Assembly: GCA_963703075.1 (NCBI GenBank) | Contig: OY969786.1 | Coordinates: 4,696,644 to 4,760,643, forward strand | Direction: 5' to 3' | DNA from: Korobacter sp963703075 | GTDB lineage: Bacteria > Acidobacteriota > Terriglobia > Terriglobales > Acidobacteriaceae | DNA: 64,000 nt | Shown: in pieces, positions 38,186 through 47,118 of the stretch | Layout of the letters: each line of letters opens with the position of its first letter | Numbering within the stretch: the first letter of the stretch is position 1 | Position numbers and translations under genes: made by a program | The notes under the pieces: generated by a model | What the model saw: the letters and a program-made list of their open reading frames with translations, nothing else | Database searches by the model: none | Told to the model about the DNA's origin: nothing

Positions 38186-39609
38186 ATGCCGCGCGTAGCC
38201 ATCGTCGGTGGTGGCATCTCCGGACTGAGTGCCGCGTTCGCCCTCGAGAAAGAGCGCGCCAAGGGAACGCCGGTCGAGTACCGCCTCTTCGAAAGCAGCG
38301 CCCGCCTCGGTGGCGCGATGTACTCGGAAATCATCGACGGTTGCGTCATTGAAGCCGGACCTGATTCCTTCGTCTCGGAAAAGCCCTGGGCGGCTGCGCT
38401 CTGCCGCGAACTTGGCATCGGCGATCAACTGATCGGATCCAACGACAACGATCGCAAGACGTGGATCGTCGCCAGGAACCGCCTGCTCCCGCTGCCCGAC
38501 GGGTTGATGTTTCTCGTCCCGACGAAGATCCTGCCGACCGCCTTCAGTCCGCTCTTCTCGTGGGGCACGAAGTTCCGCATGGCCCGCGAACTCCTCCGTC
38601 CCCCGCGACCGATGCACGGCGACGAAACCGTGGCCGCCTTCATCGAGCGCCACTTCGGTCGGGAAATGGTCGACCGTCTCGCCGATCCCATGCTCTCCGG
38701 CATTTACGGCGGCGACACTGACAAGTTGAGCGTGCGCGCGACGCTCGCCCGCTTCGTCGAGATGGAAGAAAGGTACGGCAGTCTCAGCCGAGCCATGCTG
38801 GTCGCGAATAAGAAGATGAGAGGCGCCATGGCCGGAAAGCCGAAGCCGCCGCTCTTCACCTCGCTACGCAACGGCATGCAACAGATGGTGGATGCGGTCG
38901 TTGCCCGTCTCACACCGCAATGGCTGCTCCTGAACACAGCGGTGCAATCGATCGAGAGGCGTGGTGACGAATACGTCCTGCACTTGAACAATGACGAGAC
39001 GCAGGCTTTCGATGCGTTGATCCTGGCAACCCCCGCTAACGTTACCGGACCCTGGTCGCGAATATCGATAACCATCTATCTGAAGACCTGTTGCAGATTC
39101 CCTACAGCTCTTCGTTGACGGCCACGCTCATCTACGATATCGCGGACCTGCGCAGCCTTCCCGGAGGACATGGGTTTCTTGTCCCCCGCAGTGAAGGCCG
39201 ACGTATGCGCGCGTGCACCTTCGTACACAACAAGTTCCCCCACCGCGCACCGGCAGAGAAGGGCATCCTGCGCTGCTTTCTTGGCGGCGCGAATGACAGC
39301 GCGATCCTGCAGCTCTCCGACAGCGAAGTCCTGGAAATCGTGCAGCGGGAATTGCGGGAGATGGTTCATGTCGACGCCCAGCCCCGTACCTTTCGCATCT
39401 ACCGCTGGCGCGGCGCGATGGCACAATACCCTCCGGGCCATCTGGAACGGGTCGGCCGCATCGAGAGGAGCGTCGCGGCCATCCCAGGACTCGCGCTCGC
39501 CGGGAATGCCTTTCGCGGGATCGGCGTACCCGATTGCGTGCGCACCGGTACTGCTGCCGCTTCCGCCGTCCTGGGGCTCCCGGTGACGTCGCAGACCTTG
39601 AAGCCCTGA
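38186..39609 (+). pseudogene. hemY: Protoporphyrinogen/coproporphyrinogen oxidase (HemY type) interrupted by a -1 frameshift
   Basis: FAD-dependent, oxygen-using oxidase for the step before iron insertion. Frame 1 starts VAIVGGGISGLSAAFALEKE and has IEAGPDSFVSEKPWA, LADPMLSGIYGGDTDKLSVR and LILATPANVTG, ending near 39049. Frame 2 continues LVANIDNHLSEDLLQIPYSS through LAGNAFRGIGVPDCVRTG to 39609. Adding one base near 39050 joins them into a 474-residue protein, the normal family size. All motifs survive on both sides and heme genes flank it, so I suspect a sequence error over a real loss. Confidence 0.88.
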
Positions 39610-40821
39610 CTACAGTGCCGCCACTTTTCGCTGCACAATGAGAAAATAAGCTGCCACCAGGATCAGCAGAGCGCCATTGGCACTGAGCACGATGGGCGCG
39701 CTGAAAAAAGGCACCAGCCACCCGGTGAGCAGGTTGCCCATGGGCATACCGCCGCGGAAGGCACAGTTATAAACGCTCATCACCCGTCCGCGCATTTCGT
39801 TCGTGGTAATCAATTGCACGAGAGAAGTGACCGTCGCAAATACGGCCATCATCGAGGCGCCCACCGCGACCATGGTTACATCGCTGATCGGCAGAGCCTT
39901 GGAAAGCGCGAAAACCGAAATCGAAGCGCCCAGGCAGATCATCATCACGAGCGCCACCCGGCCTTTGTTGCGCATGTTACCGAGGCTGGCAATCGCGAGC
40001 GATCCGCAGATCGAGCCCACGCCCATCAAGGAAAGCAGCGTTCCATAGGTCTCCGGCCCGCGATGGAAGATGTCTTTCACGAACACAGGAATATACGTGC
40101 GCATCGGCATCGCCAGCGCCGTCATGCAAAAGGCAAGAACGATGAGCGCGGTCATCGATTCGCGTTGCCGGACGAACCGGATCCCCTGCTTCAGGCTTCC
40201 AAACATCGACTCGGTAGTGCTCTCCGGGAAATAGCGTGCCTTGATGAGCAGCAGGGAAATCACTGGCGCCAGGAACGAAAGCGCATTCAGGCCGAAACAC
40301 CATTTTTCTCCCAGCCGTGCGAGGGTGATTCCTGCCAGCGCCGGTCCAATCGTCACCGCCATGTTGAACTGAATGGAGTTTAGTGCGATCGCGTTCGGCA
40401 TATCTTCCCGATCGACCAGGGTTGGGATGAGGGCCGAATACGCCGGACCTCCAAAAGCCTGTGCCAACCCGGAGACGAACGAGAGCGAGAGGATCTCCCA
40501 AATGTGGACCCGATTGGTGGTGACCAGGATGGTGAGTACCGTGGCACTCGCCATCTGGACATATTGCGACATCAACAGGATTCGTCGCCGCTCGATGCGG
40601 TCGGCAACCACGCCACCGATTAGGGAGAAGAGGAAAATGGGGATGCCGCCAAGAAACTGGTCCAGCGCCAGCAGGAATGCGGAGTGGCTGAGCCGGTAGA
40701 TGAGCCAGCCCTGCGCCACGATCTGCATCCAAGTGCCGATGCTCGAGGTGCAAGCCCCGATCCACATCAAGCGGAAATCGCGATATTGAAATGCCTTGAA
40801 GACTTTACGAATCGTACCCAT
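39610..40821 (-). CDS. MFS transporter (EntS/DHA3-like)
   Basis: Major facilitator of 403 residues with about 12 helices. FRLMWIGACTSSIGTWMQIV at the start and the loop motif GGVVADRIERRRIL (motif A-like between helices 2 and 3) are typical of the DHA3/EntS drug or siderophore exporter branch. GMPMGNLLTGWLVPFFSAPI lies near the end. Substrate unknown. It runs convergent to the heme cluster, starting 36 bases from the S4-protein gene on the other strand. Confidence 0.87.
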   Translation of the reverse strand: MGTIRKVFKAFQYRDFRLMWIGACTSSIGTWMQIVAQGWLIYRLSHSAFLLALDQFLGGIPIFLFSLIGGVVADRIERRRILLMSQYVQMASATVLTILVTTNRVHIWEILSLSFVSGLAQAFGGPAYSALIPTLVDREDMPNAIALNSIQFNMAVTIGPALAGITLARLGEKWCFGLNALSFLAPVISLLLIKARYFPESTTESMFGSLKQGIRFVRQRESMTALIVLAFCMTALAMPMRTYIPVFVKDIFHRGPETYGTLLSLMGVGSICGSLAIASLGNMRNKGRVALVMMICLGASISVFALSKALPISDVTMVAVGASMMAVFATVTSLVQLITTNEMRGRVMSVYNCAFRGGMPMGNLLTGWLVPFFSAPIVLSANGALLILVAAYFLIVQRKVAAL

Positions 40822-40903
40822 GTAGGAGTGCGTTCTGTAGGTTATCTTGGCAGGGGCGTTGTGGCAATTCGCCAGCGGATTCGGTCGGAGGAAAATAAAA
40901 GGA

Positions 40904-41287
40904 ATGACCGGCGTTCGGATCGATAAATGGCTATGGGCGGCCCGTTTCTATAAGACGCGTGCCCTCGCGTCCAAGGCCTGCGAACTCGGCCGGGTGGCGT
41001 TGAAAGGGCAGCCGGTAAAGGCAGCCCGGGAGTTGAAAGTCGGGGACTCGTTGCAGGTTACGACCGAAGGTGGCGAATTTGCGATCGAGGTGCTCGCCCT
41101 CAGCGACGTGCGCGGCCCCGCTCCGGTTGCCCAGGCTTTGTATCGCGAAACGGAGGAAAGCAAATTGGCGCGACAGAAAGTGGCCGAAGAACGACGGGCG
41201 AACCGCGAGTTCGCTCCGGCGCCATCGACGCGTCCTTCCAAGCGCGATCGCCGCCGCATCATCCAGTTCCGCAGCGGGCGCTCATAA
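40904..41287 (+). CDS. S4-domain RNA-binding protein (Hsp15/HslR-like)
   Basis: 127 residues from ATG 40904 preceded by AAAGGA. The S4 fold is clear: VRIDKWLWAARFYKTRALAS, ELGRVALKGQPVKAARELKV and GDSLQVTTEGG. The tail is basic (RPSKRDRRRIIQFRSGRS). In E. coli, Hsp15 rescues stalled 50S subunits bearing peptidyl-tRNA. Its last 6 bases overlap the end of the DinB-like gene on the opposite strand. Confidence 0.9.
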   Translation: MTGVRIDKWLWAARFYKTRALASKACELGRVALKGQPVKAARELKVGDSLQVTTEGGEFAIEVLALSDVRGPAPVAQALYRETEESKLARQKVAEERRANREFAPAPSTRPSKRDRRRIIQFRSGRS

Positions 41288-41794
41288 GTAGCGTTCTCGC
41301 AGGCGCGCCAAGTGGTAAGCAACGTGGCCGGGAATAATAAAAGCCAGGGCGCGTACCGTAAATCGATTGTCGCTGGCAATTCCGCTGCGAAGCCACGTGT
41401 CGGACGGAAGGTTGCGGAAGAAAGAGATGGTTGCGTGCCGCACGTTGCGAAACTCTTCGAGATGCGCGTGCCATGAGACGGAGTCTGCCCCTGCGCCACG
41501 CGCGCACGTATCCTGATCGAAACTGGGAAGCGGAGTCTCGAAGCCGCGCCCAAACCATAGAGCCCGGAAGACGAATGCTCGTTCGGCATCGGTGACATGG
41601 TTGAGCATCTGACGGATGCTCCATTTCTCGGGGGCGTAGCGGTATAGAGAGCGCTCTTCACTGACGCCCGCTAACGTCTGCTCCACCTCATCCAACTGCG
41701 AAACCATGACGGAAAGCGGGTCTTCGCCGCGGACTTCGTCGATATAGGTGAAGTAATATTTTGCCGCTTCCGATTCTTGCGGACGTCCGATCAT
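41282..41794 (-). CDS. DinB family protein (putative metalloenzyme)
   Basis: 170-residue four-helix DinB/YfiT-like protein. LYRYAPEKWSIRQMLNHVTD carries the first conserved His (NHVTDAE), and IPGHVAYHLARLRERYL ends with the HxxxH pair; together these form the usual three-His metal site. Members are thiol-dependent hydrolases or transferases, often stress-linked. Reaction here unknown. A 2-base gap precedes the amidohydrolase on the same strand. Confidence 0.86.
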   Translation of the reverse strand: MIGRPQESEAAKYYFTYIDEVRGEDPLSVMVSQLDEVEQTLAGVSEERSLYRYAPEKWSIRQMLNHVTDAERAFVFRALWFGRGFETPLPSFDQDTCARGAGADSVSWHAHLEEFRNVRHATISFFRNLPSDTWLRSGIASDNRFTVRALAFIIPGHVAYHLARLRERYL

Positions 41795-41796
41795 GC

Positions 41797-43137
41797 CTAC
41801 TCCATGGCTGCAATTGGGGTGTTCGCAAGCTTGTCTTTGTAGACCACCCCGCCCTTCATCACGAACTGCACGTTCTCGAGCACCTGCACATTTTGGAGCG
41901 GGTCTGCCGAGACTGCGATCAGATCGGCATATTTGCCGGCTTCGATCGTTCCTACGTCTTTGCTGCGGCCGATCAAGTCGGCGGCGTTGAAGGTGGCGGC
42001 CCGGATTGCCTGCGCCGGGGTCATGCCGTACTGCACCATGTACTTGAACTGCTTGGCATTGTCGCCGTGGGGGTACACCCCGGCATCGGTGCCGAAAGCC
42101 ATCTTCACCCCGGCCTTGAAAGCCTTCTGGAAGTTCTCGCGCTGGGTGCGCCCCACCATGCGTTCCTTGTCGACGTTCTCCTGGGGCAGTCCGAACTCGA
42201 TGGCTTTGCCGAGGATGTAATCGTCGTTGTAGATGTCCATCACGAAGTAGGTGCCGTGCTCCTTGGCAAGCTGGATATCTTCGTCTGTGGCAAGGCTGGC
42301 GTGCTCGATGGAGTCGAAGCCGGCGAGGATGGCGCGCTTGATGCCCTCGGCGCCGTGCGCGTGGGCGGCAATCTTGCGGCCGGCGGCATGGGCTTCGTCG
42401 GCGGCGGTCTTGAGCTCGTCGAAGGTGAACTGGGGAGCGCCGGGACTGTCGCCTTGAGAGAGGACGCCTCCGGTTGCGAGGACCTTGATGACGTCGACGC
42501 CATATTTGATCTGGGCGCGAACGGTTTCACGGACCTGATCGACGCCGTCGGCGACCTGGTAGCCGCGCTTGTCGGGAAAGAGCCCAACCTGTGTCTCGGG
42601 GGAAAAGCCGTTGATATCACCATGGCCGCCGGTGATGGTGATCCCGGGACCGCTGGCGACGATACGCGGGCCGGAGATGAAGCCCTCGTTGATCGAGTTG
42701 CGCAGATCGACGGCGGCAAAAGGCGGGGATCCGACATCGCGGACCGTGGTGAAGCCGGCGAGCAAGGTCGAGTGCGCATTGCGAACGGCCGTAAAGCCCT
42801 GCTTGAACGGCGTATCACGGAAGTAGTTGATGGGATCGTAGCGGTCGGCACGGAAGGCCAAGTGGGTGTGGCAATCGATCAGGCCGGGGAGGACGGTTGC
42901 GTTGCGTAGATCGATGACCGTGGATCCGGCGGGGATGGGAAAGCTCGTGGCTTCTACCGACTTGATGCGGTCGCCCTCGACGATGATCACGACGTTGTCG
43001 CGCAGGTTCTCGGAGGTGGCGTCAAACAAGTGGCCGGCACGAATGTAGGTCGTTTTTGGCGCGATGGATTTCGGGTTTTGCGAAAAGACGGGGCAGGTAC
43101 AGAGGAGCAGAAGAAGAACCTTGGTCGCGACTTTCAT
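41797..43137 (-). CDS. Exported amidohydrolase (imidazolonepropionase / Xaa-Pro dipeptidase-like)
   Basis: 446-residue metal-dependent amidohydrolase with a signal peptide (MKVATKVLLLLLCTCPVFS). Beta-sandwich TYIRAGHLFDATSENLRDNV, then LPGLIDCHTHLAFRADRY with the HxH metal pair, a Lys region VDVIKVLATGG, HAHGAEGIKRAILAGFDSIE with two further His, and MAFGTDAGVYPHGDNAKQF with the catalytic Asp. This is typical of secreted dipeptide- or cyclic-amide-hydrolysing members abundant in acidobacteria. It probably forms a unit with the DinB-like gene. Confidence 0.9.
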   Translation of the reverse strand: MKVATKVLLLLLCTCPVFSQNPKSIAPKTTYIRAGHLFDATSENLRDNVVIIVEGDRIKSVEATSFPIPAGSTVIDLRNATVLPGLIDCHTHLAFRADRYDPINYFRDTPFKQGFTAVRNAHSTLLAGFTTVRDVGSPPFAAVDLRNSINEGFISGPRIVASGPGITITGGHGDINGFSPETQVGLFPDKRGYQVADGVDQVRETVRAQIKYGVDVIKVLATGGVLSQGDSPGAPQFTFDELKTAADEAHAAGRKIAAHAHGAEGIKRAILAGFDSIEHASLATDEDIQLAKEHGTYFVMDIYNDDYILGKAIEFGLPQENVDKERMVGRTQRENFQKAFKAGVKMAFGTDAGVYPHGDNAKQFKYMVQYGMTPAQAIRAATFNAADLIGRSKDVGTIEAGKYADLIAVSADPLQNVQVLENVQFVMKGGVVYKDKLANTPIAAME

Positions 43138-43520
43138 CGAGCGCGATTATAGCGACAACTTCCCAGGGAGTGGGTGGCGCCTCAACCAAGCGGATCGAGA
43201 GGATGGAATCACTTACCCGTGCATCGGACGGCCCGCGTTGTGGCGAGCTGGAATCGTCCGCGCGTGGGCGTGATGTTTGCCGACCGCTTTGCGAGGAACG
43301 GCGGTATCCACCGGGCTCGCAAGGGCTGGCACCGTCAGGAGCAAGCAAAGGACGGCAGCGCGTAAATGGAGGAGGTTGGACATTGGTGCTGTTGTACCTC
43401 AACCAATGTATCAGAACAATCCCCTATTAGAAGCAAGGCCCGGCGTGCCAAACCGGATCGCCACGCACTACCCCTCCAGGAGGACTCCCCTGTGTTTTCA
43501 GCAATTTAGCCCCTGTAAGA

Positions 43521-43568
43521 CTTGCAAAATATTCCAAACAATGGAGTTATAGCCAAAATATTGAAAAG
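43521..43568 (+). repeat. Paired AAAATATT intergenic element, copy B
   Basis: CTTGCAAAATATTCCAAAC, then ATGGAGTTATAGCC, then AAAATATTGAAAA: the same layout as 36041-36086 on the other strand. It sits in the 43138-43706 spacer, which has no supported gene. Confidence 0.6.
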
Positions 43569-43706
43569 ATTCAACTTAACGCATACTGCCAAAGCCAAGC
43601 GTCATCCCTCAACGGCTTCGAGAATACGCGAACGGATGGATGGAGTCGGTGATGTGGGTTACACAATGCAGTGAAGCCAGTCACGCCTGCACGTTCGTGC
43701 AGGCGT

Positions 43707-44261
43707 TTACAGGCTCGTCTTGCTGAAGCCTTTACGGCGCTGCTTACTGTAACGGGCGAGCGCGTCCTCAACGATGGGAAACGCTGCGGCGGCGGCCTGG
43801 AACTCGTCGACTTCCACTTCTTTGCCTTCCAGCACTTTGTAGTCGAGGAAAAAGCGGCGCAGCATTTGCAGGCGATGTGCCGGCATCTCGCGGGCTTCCG
43901 TATAGGAGTTGAATTCGGGATCCTTGGTGGCGATGGCGATGATCTTATGATCGGGCTTGCCGCCGTCGATCATGGTCATGAGACCGATGGTACGCGCCTG
44001 GATGATGGTGAGCGGCACGACCGGTTCCTGGCAGAAGACGAGGATATCGAGCGGGTCGTCATCTTCGGCGAGGGTTTGCGGAATGAACCCGTAGTTCGCG
44101 GGATAGTAGGCAGCGGAGTAGAGCACGCGATCGAGTTTGATCATGCCGCTCTGCTTGTCGAGTTCGTACTTGACGCTCGATCCGAATGGGATCTCGATGA
44201 CCGCGTTGCATTCCTGCGGAACGTGTTCGCCGGGACTGATGTCGTGCCAGGGATGGATCAT
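43707..44261 (-). CDS. ppa: Inorganic pyrophosphatase (family I)
   Basis: Hydrolyses pyrophosphate from biosynthetic reactions. 184 residues from ATG 44261 (MIHPWHDISPGEHVPQECNA). NAVIEIPFGSSVKYELDKQS, YPANYGFIPQTLAEDDDPLD with the metal-binding aspartates, and DGGKPDHKIIAIATKDPEF are family signatures. The frame extends 44 codons upstream, but that portion overlaps the murJ start region and is unlike other pyrophosphatases. Confidence 0.95.
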   Translation of the reverse strand: MIHPWHDISPGEHVPQECNAVIEIPFGSSVKYELDKQSGMIKLDRVLYSAAYYPANYGFIPQTLAEDDDPLDILVFCQEPVVPLTIIQARTIGLMTMIDGGKPDHKIIAIATKDPEFNSYTEAREMPAHRLQMLRRFFLDYKVLEGKEVEVDEFQAAAAAFPIVEDALARYSKQRRKGFSKTSL

Positions 44262-44376
44262 TTCTAGAATTTTACCAGCGAAGGCGTACAGGGCTGAAAC
44301 CGATTGTGAATGGCGGTGCGACGCTGAAGCGCAGCGCGCTGCGGTAGAGAAAACAAAGCCATGTAGAATCGGCGTG

Positions 44377-46014
44377 ATGTCCGCCCACCCCAACAGTTTT
44401 TTCAGCCGCGCCGCCCGCGCCCTGCGGCCTTCGCATCAGCACAGCGCATTTTCCGCCACGCTGCTGCTGATGTCGGCCGTCATGCTCTCGCGGGTCATCG
44501 GGTACGCGCGCGAGGCATACATTGCCTGGGCGTTCGGAGCGGGCACGCAGACGGACGCTTACGTTGCGGCGTTCACCTTGCCGGACTGGCTGAATTACAT
44601 TTTGGCGGGTGGCACCGCCTCGATTACTTTTATTTCGATCTACACCCGCTACCTCTCGCAATCGCGCGAAGAGGACGCCAAGAAGACCTTTTCCGCCATC
44701 ATTACCATCATCACGGCGGTTCTCCTGGTGCTGATCGCGCTGGGAGAGGTCTATACCACCGCCTTTACGCGCTGGTATTTTCGCGGGTTTACCAACGCCC
44801 AGGTCGAGCTCTGTGCAAACCTCACGCGCATCCTGCTGCCGGCACAGATCTTTTTCTATGTGGGCGGAGTGATTTCCGCGGTGCTGCTCTCACGGCGACT
44901 TTTCCTGCTGCCGGCGTTCGGACCGTTGCTCTACAACGTCTTCATCATCCTCGGAGGAGTCGTAGGGGCGCGGCGTTATGGAATCGCCTCGCTCGCGGTG
45001 GGCGCGCTGGTCGGAGCTTTTGCGGGGCCATTCCTGGTGAATGCGATTGGGGCTACGCGCACCAACATCGGTTTTCATCTCAATTTTGATTTCCGGGACC
45101 GTGGCTTTCGCGAATGGATCAAGCTATCGATCCCGCTGATGCTGGGCGTTTCCCTGGTGACGGCGGACGACTGGATCCTGCGGTTCTTCGCCAGCCATGG
45201 GGCAGGCGATATCACGCGCCTGAATTACGCCAAGCGCCTGTTCGCGGTGCCGATTGCGGTGCTAGGCCAAGCGACGGGGCAGGCATCTCTTCCATTCTTC
45301 GCACGGCTCTTTGGTGAAGGGAAGCGGCAGGAGTTTGCGCGCCTGGTGAATGAGTCGGTGTACAAACTGGTCTCGGCTTCGCTGCTGATGAGTGCGTGGA
45401 TGATGGCGGCAGCTTTGCCGATTATCGACCTGGTCTATCGCCGGGGGCACTTCCGATTTCACGACTCGCAGGAGACGGCACTTTATTTCTTCTGGTTTGC
45501 GCTCTCGCTGGCTTTGTGGTCGGCACAGGCTTTGTATGCCCGCGCCTTTTACGCGGCGGGCAACACCCTCGTACCGATGGTGGCAAGCACGCTGATCACG
45601 GCGGCGTCGATCCCGATCTATAACCTGCTCTATCACCAGCGCGGCGTCGTCGGGCTGGCGATCGCTTCCGACATTGGCATCCTGCTCAATACGCTTACGA
45701 TGGTGATCCTGCTGGACCGCAATCAACTGGTGCGATTCGCGGAGTTGAAGTGGGGCGAGTTGATGAAGGCGTTCTGCACCGCGGTGCTGGCAGGGGCGGC
45801 GGCGTGGTATGCAGCTCGATTTATTCCGGTAGAGGCCTCGCGGCGCGGCGACTTGCTTGCCCTGGCGTTGGCGACCGTGGTGTGGGCCGCAGTCGTGGTA
45901 GTGGGTCTCAAGGTGATGCGGTCAGAGTTGCCGCGATCATTGCGGAAAAAGAACGCGGCGGTGGAAGCCCCGGCGGAGATTTCAGAAGAGATTAGCGGCG
46001 GGATCGAGCCTTAA
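44377..46014 (+). CDS. murJ: Lipid II flippase MurJ
   Basis: MATE/MOP-type flippase exporting lipid II for peptidoglycan. 545 residues from ATG 44377 with about 14 helices. SATLLLMSAVMLSRVIGYAR near residue 30, FTLPDWLNYILAGGTASITF, and AKRLFAVPIAVLGQATGQAS are the usual signatures, with conserved Arg residues in the cavity helices. Divergent from ppa; an upstream in-frame stretch to 44137 is antisense to ppa and not used. Confidence 0.93.
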   Translation: MSAHPNSFFSRAARALRPSHQHSAFSATLLLMSAVMLSRVIGYAREAYIAWAFGAGTQTDAYVAAFTLPDWLNYILAGGTASITFISIYTRYLSQSREEDAKKTFSAIITIITAVLLVLIALGEVYTTAFTRWYFRGFTNAQVELCANLTRILLPAQIFFYVGGVISAVLLSRRLFLLPAFGPLLYNVFIILGGVVGARRYGIASLAVGALVGAFAGPFLVNAIGATRTNIGFHLNFDFRDRGFREWIKLSIPLMLGVSLVTADDWILRFFASHGAGDITRLNYAKRLFAVPIAVLGQATGQASLPFFARLFGEGKRQEFARLVNESVYKLVSASLLMSAWMMAAALPIIDLVYRRGHFRFHDSQETALYFFWFALSLALWSAQALYARAFYAAGNTLVPMVASTLITAASIPIYNLLYHQRGVVGLAIASDIGILLNTLTMVILLDRNQLVRFAELKWGELMKAFCTAVLAGAAAWYAARFIPVEASRRGDLLALALATVVWAAVVVVGLKVMRSELPRSLRKKNAAVEAPAEISEEISGGIEP

Positions 46015-46024
46015 CAGCAGGCGG

Positions 46025-46222
46025 TTAGCGGATCATTTTCATCTGCGACCAGTCGTAACCGAACTTCTTCCCACACTCCAGGCAAACGACGTAATGGCCT
46101 GCAACGGGCTGTTCCCAGGCGGGATTCGATGAGCCTTGCGCCTGGCGCGCGGCGGCAAAGGGCTTGGAGATGCGGCGGTGATGGCAGCCGAAGGAAATCA
46201 GGTTGAGCAGTCTTTGCAACAT
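46025..46222 (-). CDS. Small zinc-ribbon-like protein, 65 residues
   Basis: MLQRLLNLISFGCHHRRISK at the start and VVCLECGKKFGYDWSQMKMI at the end. CxxCGKxFxYDW plus CHH upstream suggests a small metal site. The ATG at 46222 is favoured over longer versions. It lies between murJ (convergent) and bactofilin (same strand, 93 bases). Function unknown; I believe similar mini-proteins occur in relatives but could not check. Confidence 0.62.
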   Translation of the reverse strand: MLQRLLNLISFGCHHRRISKPFAAARQAQGSSNPAWEQPVAGHYVVCLECGKKFGYDWSQMKMIR

Positions 46223-46315
46223 GGTGCACCTCGGGGAAAGGACCACGCAGGCGGGCGCACACCTGTGGTTCATCCGGGCGGAACTTGCATTCCGCCCGGG
46301 TTGCGATCGGTTGGA

Positions 46316-46831
46316 TTACGCAGTCTTGGCGCTGGCTGCGGCGACGGGCTCGCTGGCCGCGTCTTTCTGTCCTGGCTTGCGGATATCGATGCCGCCCTTG
46401 AAGAATGCGCCATCCTCAATGCTGATGCGCTGGGCCACGACATCGCCGGTAAGCGAACCTTCGTTGCGAATGTCCACGCGGTCGCTGGCGGTGAGGTTGC
46501 CCTTCACCTTGCCGAGTACGACGACTTCGCGGGCATTGATGTTGGCGGCGACTACGCCGTTGCGGCCGACGGTGACGCGATTGCCGGGCAGGTTGATGGA
46601 ACCTTCCACGCGGCCATCGATGTACAGCGATTCCGAACCAGTGACCTCACCCTTGATGACCAGCGACTTGCCGATGGTGGCTTGCTCGGCGGTGTTGACC
46701 GCGGCATTGCGCGGTGCGGGAGCAGGAGTGGGTTCCACGGACGAAGAGACCGAAGGAGCAGGAGCAGTCGTCGGACGAGCCGGCTCGGGAGTTGCGGTGC
46801 TGCCAGGAGCGGTAGCGTTAGGCTTCCACAT
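46316..46831 (-). CDS. Bactofilin (polymer-forming cytoskeletal protein)
   Basis: 171 residues. A Pro/Ala/Thr-rich flexible N terminus (about 1-45), then the right-handed beta-helix DUF583 core: IGKSLVIKGEVTGSESLYID, GRVEGSINLPGNRVTVGRNG, VVAANINAREVVVLGKVKGN and RVDIRNEGSLTGDVVAQRIS. Bactofilins polymerise without nucleotide and help place cell-wall enzymes; a murJ gene is close by. ATG 46831 has AGGA about 12 bases ahead; TTG 46852 is an alternative. Confidence 0.92.
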   Translation of the reverse strand: MWKPNATAPGSTATPEPARPTTAPAPSVSSSVEPTPAPAPRNAAVNTAEQATIGKSLVIKGEVTGSESLYIDGRVEGSINLPGNRVTVGRNGVVAANINAREVVVLGKVKGNLTASDRVDIRNEGSLTGDVVAQRISIEDGAFFKGGIDIRKPGQKDAASEPVAAASAKTA

Positions 46832-47052
46832 TGGAAAACGAAATCCTTTCAAGGGAATGAGCGAGTTCTCACTCGCACGTTGCTGACCAAATCAAAACGA
46901 TCGCGAGAAACACCAGGCGTCCTGAATTTTCGCGGGTGCGTACGCCCAGTTTAATCGTTCTGCCGGAATACTTGCCAGCGTCTGATGTAAATATTCCAAC
47001 AGCTCTGGCATTTCTTATATCAGCAAATCGACCTACTATGTGAGAGTGCGAA

Positions 47053-47074
47053 GGCTTAGTTTTCGGACTAAGCC
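47053..47074 (+). promoter_or_regulatory. Hairpin in the 5' leader of rnr
   Basis: Perfect stem GGCTTAG (47053-47059) with CTAAGCC (47068-47074), 8-base loop, 45 bases ahead of the rnr ATG. It could protect or regulate the leader of the RNase R mRNA; no T-run, so not a classical terminator. Confidence 0.5.
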
Positions 47075-47118
47075 TAAGACCGTAGCTTGCCTTTGCGCGG
47101 CATCCAATCACCCTGAAT

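Noticed and set aside
43056..43430. 124-codon plus-strand frame upstream of the amidohydrolase gene
   Set aside because: Antisense to the amidohydrolase signal peptide and its promoter region; no motif.
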